In this document: piece by piece, positions 42,260-50,765 of the stretch
Numbering within the stretch: position 1 is the first letter of the stretch
Layout: the number at the start of each line of letters is the position of its first letter
Assembly: GCA_964627035.1 (NCBI GenBank)
Contig: CAZVKN010000011.1
Location: forward strand, 23,837-87,836
Reading direction: 5' to 3'
DNA: 64,000 nucleotides
Source of the DNA: CAZVKN01 sp964627035
GTDB taxonomy: Bacteria > Electryoneota > AABM5-125-24 > Hatepunaeales > Hatepunaeaceae
Translations under genes and position numbers: made by a program
Notes under the pieces: model-generated
Databases searched by the model: none
Told to the model about the DNA's origin: nothing
The model's input: the letters and a program-made list of their open reading frames with translations, nothing else

Positions 42260-42886
42260 TTAGAAATGTACAAAATAAGCCATCACACCAAGTGCTATTA
42301 GAATCCCTGCTGTGATGGTGCGTTCGTGATGTTCCAGAAAATGCCAGTTCAACTTCTCTATTCCCATTGAACCGAGATATACAAGTATCATCATTCCAGA
42401 AATAGTAACCATCATGTAAATAAATGATACTATCATGATACCGAGCCATCCAAATCCTGCAGCAGTGAAATAGAATGCCTCAATTTCAAGACATGGTGAT
42501 AGAAACATAGCTAAAGCAAGCACGCCGACAATTGCAAGCTTACTTTTCTTCTTGGTGTTAATGTCATTGTGATGATGGTGGTGGTGATGTCCCCCTTTCA
42601 AACCGATCAACAAGTAAACCACACCGACAGCAATAAGTATCGTCGGAGCAATGTGGCTACTGAAATGATGAAACGATTCAGACAGCTTAACCCCGAGCAT
42701 TCCAATCAGAACACCGATTAGAACCGTGCTGGCGGTGTGAGCAAAACCGACAATTGCGGTCATCCCAATCGTTTGGCGTTTGCTCCATTTCTCAGCTTTG
42801 CCCAGTACAACCAGCGGTATCCAGTGATTAGGGATCAATGCATGAACCAGGCTGAGCAGAACTGCTCCCCCAATCAGAGTAATCAT
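42260..42886 (-). CDS. His-rich polytopic membrane protein, probable metal transporter
   Basis: A 208-residue protein with about six TM helices. HALIPNHW in the first helix is a metal-site motif like those of NicO/RcnA-type transporters. A cytosolic loop carries a run of seven His (GGHHHHHHHND). SPCLEIEAF in a later helix may be a second site. It overlaps HPPD by 4 bases and sits among iron-dependent dioxygenases, so supply or export of a divalent metal (Fe, Ni or Co) for the pathway is a reasonable guess. Confidence 0.7.
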   Translation of the reverse strand: MITLIGGAVLLSLVHALIPNHWIPLVVLGKAEKWSKRQTIGMTAIVGFAHTASTVLIGVLIGMLGVKLSESFHHFSSHIAPTILIAVGVVYLLIGLKGGHHHHHHHNDINTKKKSKLAIVGVLALAMFLSPCLEIEAFYFTAAGFGWLGIMIVSFIYMMVTISGMMILVYLGSMGIEKLNWHFLEHHERTITAGILIALGVMAYFVHF

Positions 42887-44067
42887 ACATTGCCTCGCCG
42901 TCGCTGCTCCTCTTCAATGGATACGAACAATGCCTTAAAGTTGCCCTTACCGAAAGAGAGCGATCCCTTTCGCTGAATGATCTCAAAGAACAGGGTCGGT
43001 CGGTCTTCCACTGGCTTGGTGAACAGTTGCAGCAGATACCCGCGGTCGTCACGATCAACCAGAATCCCAAGCCGTCTCAGCACTTCAACCTCTTCGTCAA
43101 TGTTACCGACTCGGCTAATCAGGTTGTCGTAGTAGTTGTCCGGTACACGAAGAAACTCCACCCCGGTCTCCTTCATCCGCTCAACTGTGGTGATGATGTC
43201 GTCAGTAGCCAAAGCCAGATGCTGAACGCCCGCAGTTTTATAGTAATCAATGTACTCCTGAATCTGACTTATCATAAGCCCATCAGCAGGTTCATTGATA
43301 GGAATCTTGACAACACCATCAGGATTGGTCATTACCTTTGAGCGAAGTGCCGAGTGTTCGGTTGAAATGTCCTTATCATCGAAATGAGCGAGAAGTTCAA
43401 AGCCGAAGATCTTGTTATACCACTCAACCCACCTGTCCATCATTCTGTCTTCAACGTTGGTCACCATGTGATCAATATAAATTAGGTCACCCGGCGGTGT
43501 AATGCGAGAGACCTCATCGCGCTGTTCGTATCCGGGGAGGAAGACACCATGATATTTGCTGCACTCAATAAAGCGATAAACGGTGTCACCGAACCCCTTG
43601 ATTCCGGCGATAACCACTTCACCGTTGTCATCTTTATAAGTTGTAGGTTCAAGTTCCGGTTCTCCTCCGCGTACAACTGCAGCCTCAAACGCAGCACGTG
43701 CATCCGGCACCTGATATGCAACCATTGATACACCGTCACCATGTTCCAGATGATGCCTTGAGATTGGTGAATCAGGTCCGAGTGCTGTGGTCAGAACAAG
43801 TCGGACATCTCCCTGTTCCATAACATGAGATGCACGATCACGAACACCTGTCTCCGGACCTGCATAAGCAGTTTCCTTGAATCCAAAGGATTCCTTGTAA
43901 TAAAATGCTGACTGGTAAGCATTCCCAGCCCAGATCTCAACATGATGAATCCGCTCAATGGGGATGATTTCCGGTATGTCAAGCTTGTAATGAGGCAGGA
44001 ACAGACCTTTGCGCAGGCTTTCCTGAGTCTCCTTGTCGAGGAGTGGTGGTGTTTCAATTTGTTTCAT
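42883..44067 (-). CDS. hpd: 4-Hydroxyphenylpyruvate dioxygenase
   Basis: A 394-residue enzyme with two VOC domains. Iron ligands lie in the second: His near residue 200 (IDHMVTN), His near 280 (GVQHLALATDD), Glu near 360 (LFFEIIQR). The C-terminal gate helix is present (GSLSFGKGNFKALFVSIE). It turns 4-hydroxyphenylpyruvate into homogentisate. I chose the ATG at 44067; an in-frame ATG at 44103 adds 12 residues but abuts a REP palindrome and has no better ribosome site. First gene of the operon hpd, transporter, pirin, FAH, hmgA. Confidence 0.94.
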   Translation of the reverse strand: MKQIETPPLLDKETQESLRKGLFLPHYKLDIPEIIPIERIHHVEIWAGNAYQSAFYYKESFGFKETAYAGPETGVRDRASHVMEQGDVRLVLTTALGPDSPISRHHLEHGDGVSMVAYQVPDARAAFEAAVVRGGEPELEPTTYKDDNGEVVIAGIKGFGDTVYRFIECSKYHGVFLPGYEQRDEVSRITPPGDLIYIDHMVTNVEDRMMDRWVEWYNKIFGFELLAHFDDKDISTEHSALRSKVMTNPDGVVKIPINEPADGLMISQIQEYIDYYKTAGVQHLALATDDIITTVERMKETGVEFLRVPDNYYDNLISRVGNIDEEVEVLRRLGILVDRDDRGYLLQLFTKPVEDRPTLFFEIIQRKGSLSFGKGNFKALFVSIEEEQRRRGNV

Positions 44068-44096
44068 TATATCTAATTCCGTATGGAGAATTTCAG

Positions 44097-44155
44097 ATGT
44101 CAACCCGCCGCGCTTGACATTTAATTTCCGGTGTCAACACTCCGATGTTGACACC
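44097..44155. repeat. Two REP family B palindromes (copies B8 and B9)
   Basis: B8 at 44097-44120 is ATGTCAA-CCCGCCGCGC-TTGACAT. B9 at 44130-44155 is GGTGTCAACA-CTCCGA-TGTTGACACC, a perfect 10-bp stem. They lie just upstream of hpd. Confidence 0.85.
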
Positions 44156-44172
44156 AATATATATAATTTAGC

Positions 44173-44290
44173 AGTCAGGTGCGGCGACCTGCTGCAATGT
44201 CTGAATTTCCTGCTCGTCATTCCTATAAAGCAGCTTGTCCGATAATGGGGAAAAGTTTAGAGTTCACACTTCAACGTGTTCTCTTACACA
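44173..44290. repeat. Decayed REP elements (families B and C)
   Basis: GTCAGGTGCGGCGACCTG at 44173 is a family B variant. 44250-44290 (AGAGTTCACACTTCAACGTGTTCT) is a diverged family C unit on the minus strand. Confidence 0.55.
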
Positions 44291-44306
44291 GTAGCACGCT
44301 CCACCT

Positions 44307-45008
44307 CTACTTCGGTGGCATCAGCTCTTCACTCGGAACAAATCCAATCCCAGGCTGCGCCTCAGCTATTTTTATCTCCGGTTGACGCAAGTGATACGCA
44401 TAGTTCAGATAAATTAACAGCGACGTTAGCCCTTCAACTGTACGACAAACATCACCCGAACCGACATCATACGAGTTCAATCCCATCTCACGCAGCAAGC
44501 CCATCACCTTATGCTTTGAGGTCAGATCCTCGCCTATGACGAGTATGTCGCCGTTGACAGGTTGCCGAAAATTCATCAGTGCTATTGCAGATATATTCTT
44601 CAGCGCACCGACGACTTCAGCCACTCCATCAAGTATTTTTTGTGCCTGTTGAGTAGCACTTCCTTCTGAGGGCCACAAGTTGGCAATCTGATCCTTTGGG
44701 TTAACGGGTGCAGTAACATCTATAACGATCTTCCCTTGGACAAATGGCTGGATCTGCTCGACAGTGTTAGCATGTGCAGTCATCGGAACAGTGACAAACA
44801 CGATATCAGCTTCATGTGCTGCCTCATCATTTGTCATTGGCACAAACAGTTCTGCGGGAAGACCAATCTCACCCGGAAGCCTGTCAGCCAGATGCTTCGA
44901 TCTCTCAATATTGCGTGATCCAATCAGAGCGGTATGTCCCGCCGAAGCAACCCGGATGGCAACACCTACCCCTTGCCATCCCGTTCCACCGATAATTGCA
45001 CAGTTCAA
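44307..45008 (-). CDS. NADPH-dependent F420 reductase-like protein
   Basis: A 233-residue protein with a Rossmann start CAIIGGTGWQGVGVAIR, SRNIERS for NADP phosphate binding, VFVTVPMTAHANTV and VIDVTAPVNPKD, as in F420:NADP oxidoreductases. It would move hydride between NADPH and cofactor F420. Overlaps the luciferase-like gene by 4 bases, so the two are co-translated. This suggests the oxidoreductase uses reduced F420. Alternatives such as a KARI-like or other NADP reductase are possible. Confidence 0.75.
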   Translation of the reverse strand: MNCAIIGGTGWQGVGVAIRVASAGHTALIGSRNIERSKHLADRLPGEIGLPAELFVPMTNDEAAHEADIVFVTVPMTAHANTVEQIQPFVQGKIVIDVTAPVNPKDQIANLWPSEGSATQQAQKILDGVAEVVGALKNISAIALMNFRQPVNGDILVIGEDLTSKHKVMGLLREMGLNSYDVGSGDVCRTVEGLTSLLIYLNYAYHLRQPEIKIAEAQPGIGFVPSEELMPPK

Positions 45009-46012
45009 TCTATTGCTCCCGGCGCATCAATCAACTGAGGGAGCACTTCTTTTTGCATCAGCTCCATAGATTTCTGAACTTCGGCAATCGGCATAGCACC
45101 GTAATTAAACAGCAGCATTAGGTGATCCACACCTGTATTAATCATTCGCTGCAAACTCGCAGTAACCTCATCCGGATTTCCGGTAGCGATCACACCGCGC
45201 TGAAGGCATTCATCGTACGAAGCATGACGAGCATAAAGCCGGCTGTTGACATACTTCTCCATATGTTTGTGGGCAATTTTATCCTCATTTGCAGGCTTAT
45301 CACCGACATGAACATGGACAGCAGCCATGACGTCTCCTCTGCCGGGTTTGCTGTTCTCGCTCCACCCTTTGCGGTAGTTGTCGTAGATCGGTTTCAGGTC
45401 ATCAACATTCTCTACAGTTGCATACGGAATGGTCATAATTCCGTAACCTCGCTTACCAAGATAGTAAGATGCTACCTCTGTCAGGATTGCCACAATCATC
45501 TCCAGTTTGCGACCTTCATAAGGAGTAACATTCAGTCTGACATTTTTAAAGCTGAAAAATTGACCATCGTGAGAGAATCGCTTACCTGTCAATGCCATTT
45601 CCATGATTTCGAGTGTTTCGTCAAACCTTTCGCGCTTTTGCGCAGGTGACAAGGCGAACCCTTCAAACTCATGCATCAGATAGCCGCTACCGACACCAAG
45701 TATGAGTCTGCCTTTCGACATCTGATCCACCATAGCCCACTGTTCTGCAACACGGAGTGGATGATGAAACGTCAGCAGCGACACTGCCGGACCGATCTTT
45801 ATGGTGTCGGTTTTCATAGCAACAGCACCAAACAGTACAGCAGGATCAGGAATTAATCCATACTCATGGAAGTGATGTTCTGCATTGAAATATCCGTAAT
45901 AACCGAGTTGCTCTGCTGTCTGAGCAAGCTCAATCTGCTCCATTATGAAATTATGCTGATCGGTCGGTCCATCGTTATAGTAGTCCGAAACTGAGAATAG
46001 AGAAAACTTCAT
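45005..46012 (-). CDS. LLM-class (luciferase-like) flavin/F420-dependent oxidoreductase
   Basis: A 335-residue TIM-barrel protein. Motifs: LGYYGYFNAEHHFHEYG near residue 37, IKIGPAVSLLTFHHPLRVAEQWAMVDQMSKGRLILGVGSGY, and GNPDEVTASLQRMINTGVDHLML near the end. LLM enzymes use FMNH2 or F420 for monooxygenation or hydride transfer. The adjacent F420-reductase-like gene favours F420. One base separates it from the upstream VOC gene. Confidence 0.85.
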   Translation of the reverse strand: MKFSLFSVSDYYNDGPTDQHNFIMEQIELAQTAEQLGYYGYFNAEHHFHEYGLIPDPAVLFGAVAMKTDTIKIGPAVSLLTFHHPLRVAEQWAMVDQMSKGRLILGVGSGYLMHEFEGFALSPAQKRERFDETLEIMEMALTGKRFSHDGQFFSFKNVRLNVTPYEGRKLEMIVAILTEVASYYLGKRGYGIMTIPYATVENVDDLKPIYDNYRKGWSENSKPGRGDVMAAVHVHVGDKPANEDKIAHKHMEKYVNSRLYARHASYDECLQRGVIATGNPDEVTASLQRMINTGVDHLMLLFNYGAMPIAEVQKSMELMQKEVLPQLIDAPGAID

Positions 46013-46603
46013 TTACTTCTCCATAGCTATGCTGTAATCGTAGTAAGCTTGGTACAAGCCGTCAATATTGCGAATGTCGAAGCCGTCAAATGCAGCCCCG
46101 TTTTCACCTTCAAGACGCTGGACAAATTCGATGAAAGTACCGAACGGCGCACTTGGTGCGATGAACATCTGCTTCAGTCGTGCTCCGGCTTGATCCTTGT
46201 AAGTCAGGACTGGAGTCATAAAATTCCACCCGAGCTCCTTCATCTGAGTGTATATCTCTTTCATGTCAGCATTCGGATCAATGTTATAGGCAGTATGCTG
46301 AACTCCTTCTCCATACCGACTGATAAAATGATTGATCGGTGAATTTTCTTTTTCGCTGACAGAAAGTCCTGTCATAGTCGCCCACGGAAATTCCGGGCTT
46401 GATCCACTCACAAGAGCAATGTGAGTTGCGGGCCAGCGACGGCAGCGAAGTCTGACATGCTCGTGAAATCCGAGCGTTGCCCACAGGTCTATGAATTTCT
46501 TTTCGTTTTCAAGTTTGACAGCGTATGTCACGTGATCTATATGTCGGATTGCTTGTACGACACTTTCAGGTGGTTTTGTATCGGTATGGGTCGGTGCAAA
46601 CAC
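46013..46603 (-). CDS. VOC-fold protein resembling the HPPD catalytic domain
   Basis: A 196-residue protein with a GTG start and GGAGA 6 bases upstream. A VOC metal triad is apparent: His in RHIDHVTYAV, His in GVQHTAYNI, Glu in GTFIEFVQRLEG. The last motif and the spacing resemble the C-terminal domain of hydroxyphenylpyruvate dioxygenase. It could be an Fe(II) dioxygenase or an isomerase. First gene of a three-gene unit with the LLM and F420-reductase-like genes. Substrate unknown. Confidence 0.75.
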   Translation of the reverse strand: MFAPTHTDTKPPESVVQAIRHIDHVTYAVKLENEKKFIDLWATLGFHEHVRLRCRRWPATHIALVSGSSPEFPWATMTGLSVSEKENSPINHFISRYGEGVQHTAYNIDPNADMKEIYTQMKELGWNFMTPVLTYKDQAGARLKQMFIAPSAPFGTFIEFVQRLEGENGAAFDGFDIRNIDGLYQAYYDYSIAMEK

Positions 46604-46791
46604 AGGTTTCTCCAGTTATAGTTATCTTGTATCTGTTTTCAACGGAAGCAAAGCTTGTTTTCAGTGTTGAAATTGTCAATAATAGTGTAAGTCATCACTA
46701 AATTACATATTAAAATACGGGAGTACCGGATTGATAGTTGGGAAGTTTGTGTTATCATATCGTGCGAATAGGTTTCAAATGGAATTGGCGT

Positions 46792-47277
46792 ATGCGTGTA
46801 CTCGGAATTGACCCCGGCTTGACCGCCACCGGTTACGCTGTTGTGGACAAAATAGGTAACCGCCTGACAGCAGTCGATTGGGGGGTCGTCAGATCGGGCA
46901 AAGGTGAACTCGGTGACAGACTCAATCTGATATATGAACGATTGATCCAGAAGTTAACCGAGCACAGACCGGGCATGGTCTCGGTGGAGCTTGTATTTCT
47001 CGGTCGTAATCCACGAAGTGCTCTCATGATGGGTCATGCGCGTGGGATCGCACTGTTGGCAGCAGCGAGGGAAGGGTATCCGATCCGGGAATATGCTGCT
47101 ACGGTTGTCAAGCAGTCGGTGGTTGGTAACGGCAGAGCTGCAAAGCAGCAGGTTAATTTCATGGTGACGAAGCTGTTGAATCTGCAGGGACAGAAGATTG
47201 CATCGGATGCATCGGATGCATTGGCAATTGCGCTCTGCTGCCTATTTCGGGAAGCACTAAACGAGAGGAGAAAATGA
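46792..47277 (+). CDS. ruvC: Holliday junction endonuclease RuvC
   Basis: A 161-residue protein starting MRVLGIDPGLTATGYAV; the open frame reaches further upstream but this is the family start. Catalytic acids: Asp in GIDPG, Glu in VSVELVF, and the Asp pair in ASDASDALAIAL, where GCATCGGAT is directly repeated in the DNA. It resolves Holliday junctions with RuvAB and overlaps ruvA by 4 bases. The region upstream (46604-46791) must hold divergent promoters. Confidence 0.95.
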   Translation: MRVLGIDPGLTATGYAVVDKIGNRLTAVDWGVVRSGKGELGDRLNLIYERLIQKLTEHRPGMVSVELVFLGRNPRSALMMGHARGIALLAAAREGYPIREYAATVVKQSVVGNGRAAKQQVNFMVTKLLNLQGQKIASDASDALAIALCCLFREALNERRK

Positions 47278-47858
47278 TAGATCACATCACAGGAATCCTG
47301 TTAAAGAAAACAGTCACTGAGGTAGTTGTAAAAGTCGGTGGGATTGGTTTTACTGTCTTCGTCCCTGTCAGCACGTCGGAGCAATTGACATCCGTCGGCG
47401 GTGAGGTAACGTTGGTGACCTATCTGTATGTCCGCGAGGATCAACTTGCACTGTACGGCTTTCACACCTTTGAAGAGCGCGATCTGTTTGTGCAACTCCT
47501 TGGCATCAGCGGTGTCGGTCCAAAGATGGGGCTGGCAATACTGTCACGTTTTGACCCAAGCGCACTGTCTGAAGCGATAGCGAGCGGTGAGTCAAGGCGT
47601 TTGACAACGGTTCCCGGCATCGGCAAGAAGAAGGCTGAGCGGTTGATGTTGGAGTTGAAAAACAAATTGGGAATCAAGCCTGCTATATCATCTGATGGAG
47701 TAGTCGGTAAGAGTTCAGTGTTCATGGAGGCGGTTCAGGCACTTGAGGCACTCGGATTTTCGCTAACCCTCGCAGAAGACAATGTCAAGGCTGCTCTGAG
47801 CAAACTGGGGGAGGATGTCACAGTTGAGCAGTTGGTTAAGCAGGCTTTGAAGAGGTAG
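47274..47858 (+). CDS. ruvA: Holliday junction DNA helicase subunit RuvA
   Basis: A 194-residue protein with an OB-fold domain I (MIDHITGILLKKTVTEVVVKVGG), helix-hairpin-helix motifs (LLGISGVGPKMGLAIL; LTTVPGIGKKKAERLMLELK) and the small RuvB-binding domain III at the end (VQALEALGFSLTLAEDNVKAAL). ruvB is not in the window. Confidence 0.96.
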   Translation: MIDHITGILLKKTVTEVVVKVGGIGFTVFVPVSTSEQLTSVGGEVTLVTYLYVREDQLALYGFHTFEERDLFVQLLGISGVGPKMGLAILSRFDPSALSEAIASGESRRLTTVPGIGKKKAERLMLELKNKLGIKPAISSDGVVGKSSVFMEAVQALEALGFSLTLAEDNVKAALSKLGEDVTVEQLVKQALKR

Positions 47859-47871
47859 AGATCAACTCCCC

Positions 47872-47897
47872 GCTGTCATGCCGCCGCGCTTGACAGC
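47872..47897. repeat. REP family B palindrome (copy B11)
   Basis: Identical over 26 bp to the copy at 2176-2201; lies 13 bases after the ruvA stop. Confidence 0.88.
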
Positions 47898-47932
47898 CGT
47901 ATTATTACACCTTTATCCGTTGTGAATAAGTA

Positions 47933-48300
47933 TAGAGTCCAGCCTTCAGGCTGTTCTTTCTCCCGACACGCTAAAGCGTGAACTCTAAACGTATAGAGTC
48001 CAGCCTTTAGGCTGTTCTTNNNNNNNNNNNNNNNNNNNNNNNNNNNNNNNNNNNNNNNNNNNNNNNNNNNNNNNNNNNNNNNNNNNNNNNNNNNNNNNNN
48101 NNNNNNNNNNNNNNNNNNNATAGAGTCCAGCCTTTAGGCTGTTCTTTCTCCGGACACGCTAAAGCGTGAACTCTGAACGTATAGAGTCCAGCCTTTAGGC
48201 TGTTCTTTCTCCGGACACGCTGAAGCGTGAACTCTAAACGTATAGAGTCCAGCCTTTAGGCTGTTCTTTCTCCGGACACGCTAAAGCGTGAACTCTGAAC
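47933..48300. repeat. Tandem array 1 of REP family C, 61-bp period
   Basis: Units begin at 47933, 47994, (gap), 48121, 48182 and 48243. Each has AGAGT, hairpin CAGCCTTTAGGCTG, TTCTTTCTCCGGA, hairpin CACGCTAAAGCGTG, then ACTCT pairing with the start. Units are almost identical, so the assembly broke here. The true copy number is unknown and at least five are visible. Confidence 0.92.
48020..48119. other. Assembly gap (100 N)
   Basis: Exactly 100 N inside the 61-bp tandem array. Unit phase across it (47994 to 48121) does not fit the period, so the gap length is a placeholder. Confidence 0.99.
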
Positions 48301-48321
48301 TAAATTGTTGTGAATATCTTT

Positions 48322-48360
48322 CCCCCCCCGCGAAGTAGGGGGGGAGTAAGGGGGGTAAGG
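48322..48360. repeat. Poly-C/poly-G palindromic repeat
   Basis: CCCCCCCGCGAAGTAGGGGGGG followed by AGTAAGGGGGG. The G-rich half resembles the stretch found inside lepA at 22030-22056. Confidence 0.6.
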
Positions 48361-48380
48361 AAGAAACATAGGAGTCAACA

Positions 48381-50180
48381 TTGAATAAAATTATCACATT
48401 CATATTATTACTATCTATTTCAATCACCTACGCTGTGGAGAAACCGGTGGTTGCTGTCTTCCCGTTCAAAGCTACAGGAGTGAGCCAAACTACCGCTGAT
48501 CTTGCCAGTGATATTTTGCGACGCGAACTGGTCAAAATCGGACGGGTGACGGTCAGAGAACGGGATGAGATGGAATCTGTCCTGAAGGCTCAGGGTGAAA
48601 ACCTCGATGACTGTAGTGAGGAGGGGTGTGCCATCAGAATGGGTCAGATTCTCGACACGGAGATGATCGTCGTTGGCTCAGCGGTCAAATCGGGCATTCG
48701 CTACTTTGTATCGGCGAGGTTGATTGATGTTGAGACGAGCAAGATAGTATCCACAGGAGAAGTGACCTACGACGACATCCGCGAAGAGCAGATTACGGAC
48801 GACATGGATCAAATTGCATGGCAGTTGGGGAGGGATCTGAAGCTGAAGGCGAGCATTGTCAGGATTGACGGCAGTGACATTTATCTCGATGCAGGAACGG
48901 GATTGGTGGAAGTAGGTCAGAGGCTCCAAATCAAACGGCAAGGCGACCGAATCAGCGATCCGAATACGGGTGAGTTCCTCGGCTACAAGGAGAGCGAAAT
49001 AGGTGAGCTTGAAATTGTTCAGATTTTGTCGGAGAAACTGGCCCAGTGTGCTAAGGTCTCAGGCGAGAAGATGAATTTGGGCGACCATGCTGAATTGAGC
49101 GAAGGTTTTCAGCCTGTAATCCCTGCCATGACTCCAACTACTCCGAACCTGTCCGGTACAACCCCTGTCAGACCAAGTGAGCGCAAGAGTTACGGCAGCA
49201 TCGCAATCAACAGCAGTCCTCAAGGAGCATCTGTCATTCTTGACGGTGATGATCTCGGCGTTACACCTCTGACCAAGAGCGGTATTGAATCAGGCGATCA
49301 TACTCTCTTAATCCATAAGGATGGGTATGTGGATAATGTTCAGGGGATAACCATCCCTGTCGGACGTTCGCTGCCTGTAACTGCCAAGTTAGTGATGATG
49401 AGCGGCAACTTACTAATAAAGTCGGACCCTGTTGGTGCGTGGATCACATTTGACGGTAAGGCTCGGGGTGAGGCAACTCGTTCTGGATTGTCATTGAAGA
49501 TGCTAAAAGTTGGTCGGTATAAGGTTAAGGCTGAGTTGGATCATTACTATCCAACGGAACAAACAGTTGAGGTAGATTTCAACTTGACTAAGCCCATCAC
49601 ATTGACACTAAAGCCTAAGCCGGGATCAATTTACGCATCTTCGACTCCACCCGGTGCGGAAATTATTATTGACGGGAAGGCATCGGGTGTTAAGACTCCG
49701 GGGAAAGTGACGGATGTAGAGGCAAAAGATCATACTGTAGTGCTTCGTTTATCCGGTTATCGTGACAAGAGCGTGAAAGTAACCGTTGCACCCGACAAGA
49801 CTAAGATGTTAAGCGAGACTCTGAATAAGGTTGTAGCTTTAAAGAATACAATCGGTTTACAAATGGGATCTTTAAGAATCATAACTTATCCTATTGGTGC
49901 ACGTATTTATATCAATGGAAATTTAAAGGGTGTATCACCTCTTACCATTGACAACCTGTCAGAACAAGAGTATCAGGTTTCTGCTACTTGGTCAAATGGT
50001 TTAACTGTAGGTAAACGTGTAGAAGTATTAAATGGTGAAATAGTGGATTTATATTTAAAAGCACCACAGAAACAAAAAGAAGATTCAGAAATTAACTTAT
50101 CTGATATGCTAGAAGTTCTTTGGAAATTACTTGCTATAGTCTCAGTTTATTATATTTATTTCAAGCAGATGGGTGGGTGA
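48381..50180 (+). CDS. CsgG-like domain plus PEGA repeat protein
   Basis: A 599-residue protein with a TTG start and AGGAG 6 bases upstream. A signal peptide (IITFILLLSISITYA) is followed by a CsgG/FlgO-like domain in residues about 20-150 (VAVFPFKATGVSQTTADLASDILRREL ... DTEMIVVGSAVKSGIRYFVSARLID). After a short beta domain come four PEGA modules (near residues 270, 345, 415 and 500; SSPQGASVILDGDDLG, SDPVGAWITFDGK, STPPGAEIIIDGK, TYPIGARIYINGN). A hydrophobic helix near the C-terminus (LWKLLAIVSVYYIYF) may anchor it. From about 49830 the codon usage turns AT-rich. Role likely at the cell surface or in envelope sensing; function unproven. Confidence 0.8.
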   Translation: MNKIITFILLLSISITYAVEKPVVAVFPFKATGVSQTTADLASDILRRELVKIGRVTVRERDEMESVLKAQGENLDDCSEEGCAIRMGQILDTEMIVVGSAVKSGIRYFVSARLIDVETSKIVSTGEVTYDDIREEQITDDMDQIAWQLGRDLKLKASIVRIDGSDIYLDAGTGLVEVGQRLQIKRQGDRISDPNTGEFLGYKESEIGELEIVQILSEKLAQCAKVSGEKMNLGDHAELSEGFQPVIPAMTPTTPNLSGTTPVRPSERKSYGSIAINSSPQGASVILDGDDLGVTPLTKSGIESGDHTLLIHKDGYVDNVQGITIPVGRSLPVTAKLVMMSGNLLIKSDPVGAWITFDGKARGEATRSGLSLKMLKVGRYKVKAELDHYYPTEQTVEVDFNLTKPITLTLKPKPGSIYASSTPPGAEIIIDGKASGVKTPGKVTDVEAKDHTVVLRLSGYRDKSVKVTVAPDKTKMLSETLNKVVALKNTIGLQMGSLRIITYPIGARIYINGNLKGVSPLTIDNLSEQEYQVSATWSNGLTVGKRVEVLNGEIVDLYLKAPQKQKEDSEINLSDMLEVLWKLLAIVSVYYIYFKQMGG

Positions 50181-50224
50181 CAGGGTGGTTTTATCTGCTT
50201 CATCCTTTCTGCTGTGATTCAGTT

Positions 50225-50749
50225 CAGAGTTCAGCCTTCAGGCTGTTCTTTCTCCGGACACGCTGAAGCGTGTACTCTATACTATTAACGTTAACCCGTT
50301 CAGAGTCCAGCCTTCAGGCTGTTCTTTCTCCGGACATGCTGAAGCGTGTACTCTATACTATTAACGTTAACCCGTTCAGAGTCCAGCCTTTANNNNNNNN
50401 NNNNNNNNNNNNNNNNNNNNNNNNNNNNNNNNNNNNNNNNNNNNNNNNNNNNNNNNNNNNNNNNNNNNNNNNNNNNNNNNNNNNNNNNNNNNCTCCGAGC
50501 ACGCTGAAGCGTGTACTCTATACTATTAACGTTAACCCGTTCAGAGTCCAGCCTTTAGGCTGTTCTTTCTCCGAGCACGCTGAAGCGTGTACTCTATACT
50601 ATTAACGTTAACCCGTTCAGAGTTTAACCTTTAGGCTGCTCTTCTTCCCGACACGCTGAAGCGTGTACTCTATACTACTAACGTTAACCCGTTCAGAGTC
50701 CAGCCTTCAGGCTGTTCTTTCTCCGGACACGCTGAAGCGTGTACTCTGA
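50225..50749. repeat. Tandem array 2 of REP family C, 76-bp period
   Basis: Units start at 50225, 50301, 50377, (gap), 50542, 50618 and 50694. Core is the same as in array 1, with CACGCTGAAGCGTG as second hairpin, but a constant 20-bp spacer (ATACTATTAACGTTAACCCG) lengthens the period. The last unit ends 17 bases before the RAYT start codon. Confidence 0.92.
50393..50492. other. Assembly gap (100 N)
   Basis: Exactly 100 N inside the 76-bp array; a scaffold placeholder, so the array may be longer than shown. Confidence 0.99.
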
Positions 50750-50765
50750 ACAAAACAACAATACA

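Noticed and set aside
50270..50605. Open frame through the repeat array and N gap
   Set aside because: It is only translated repeat units and includes the assembly gap.
47933..50749. CRISPR-like regular arrays
   Set aside because: The 61-bp and 76-bp periods are repeated as a whole, with constant spacers and internal hairpins. There are no variable spacers and no cas genes.
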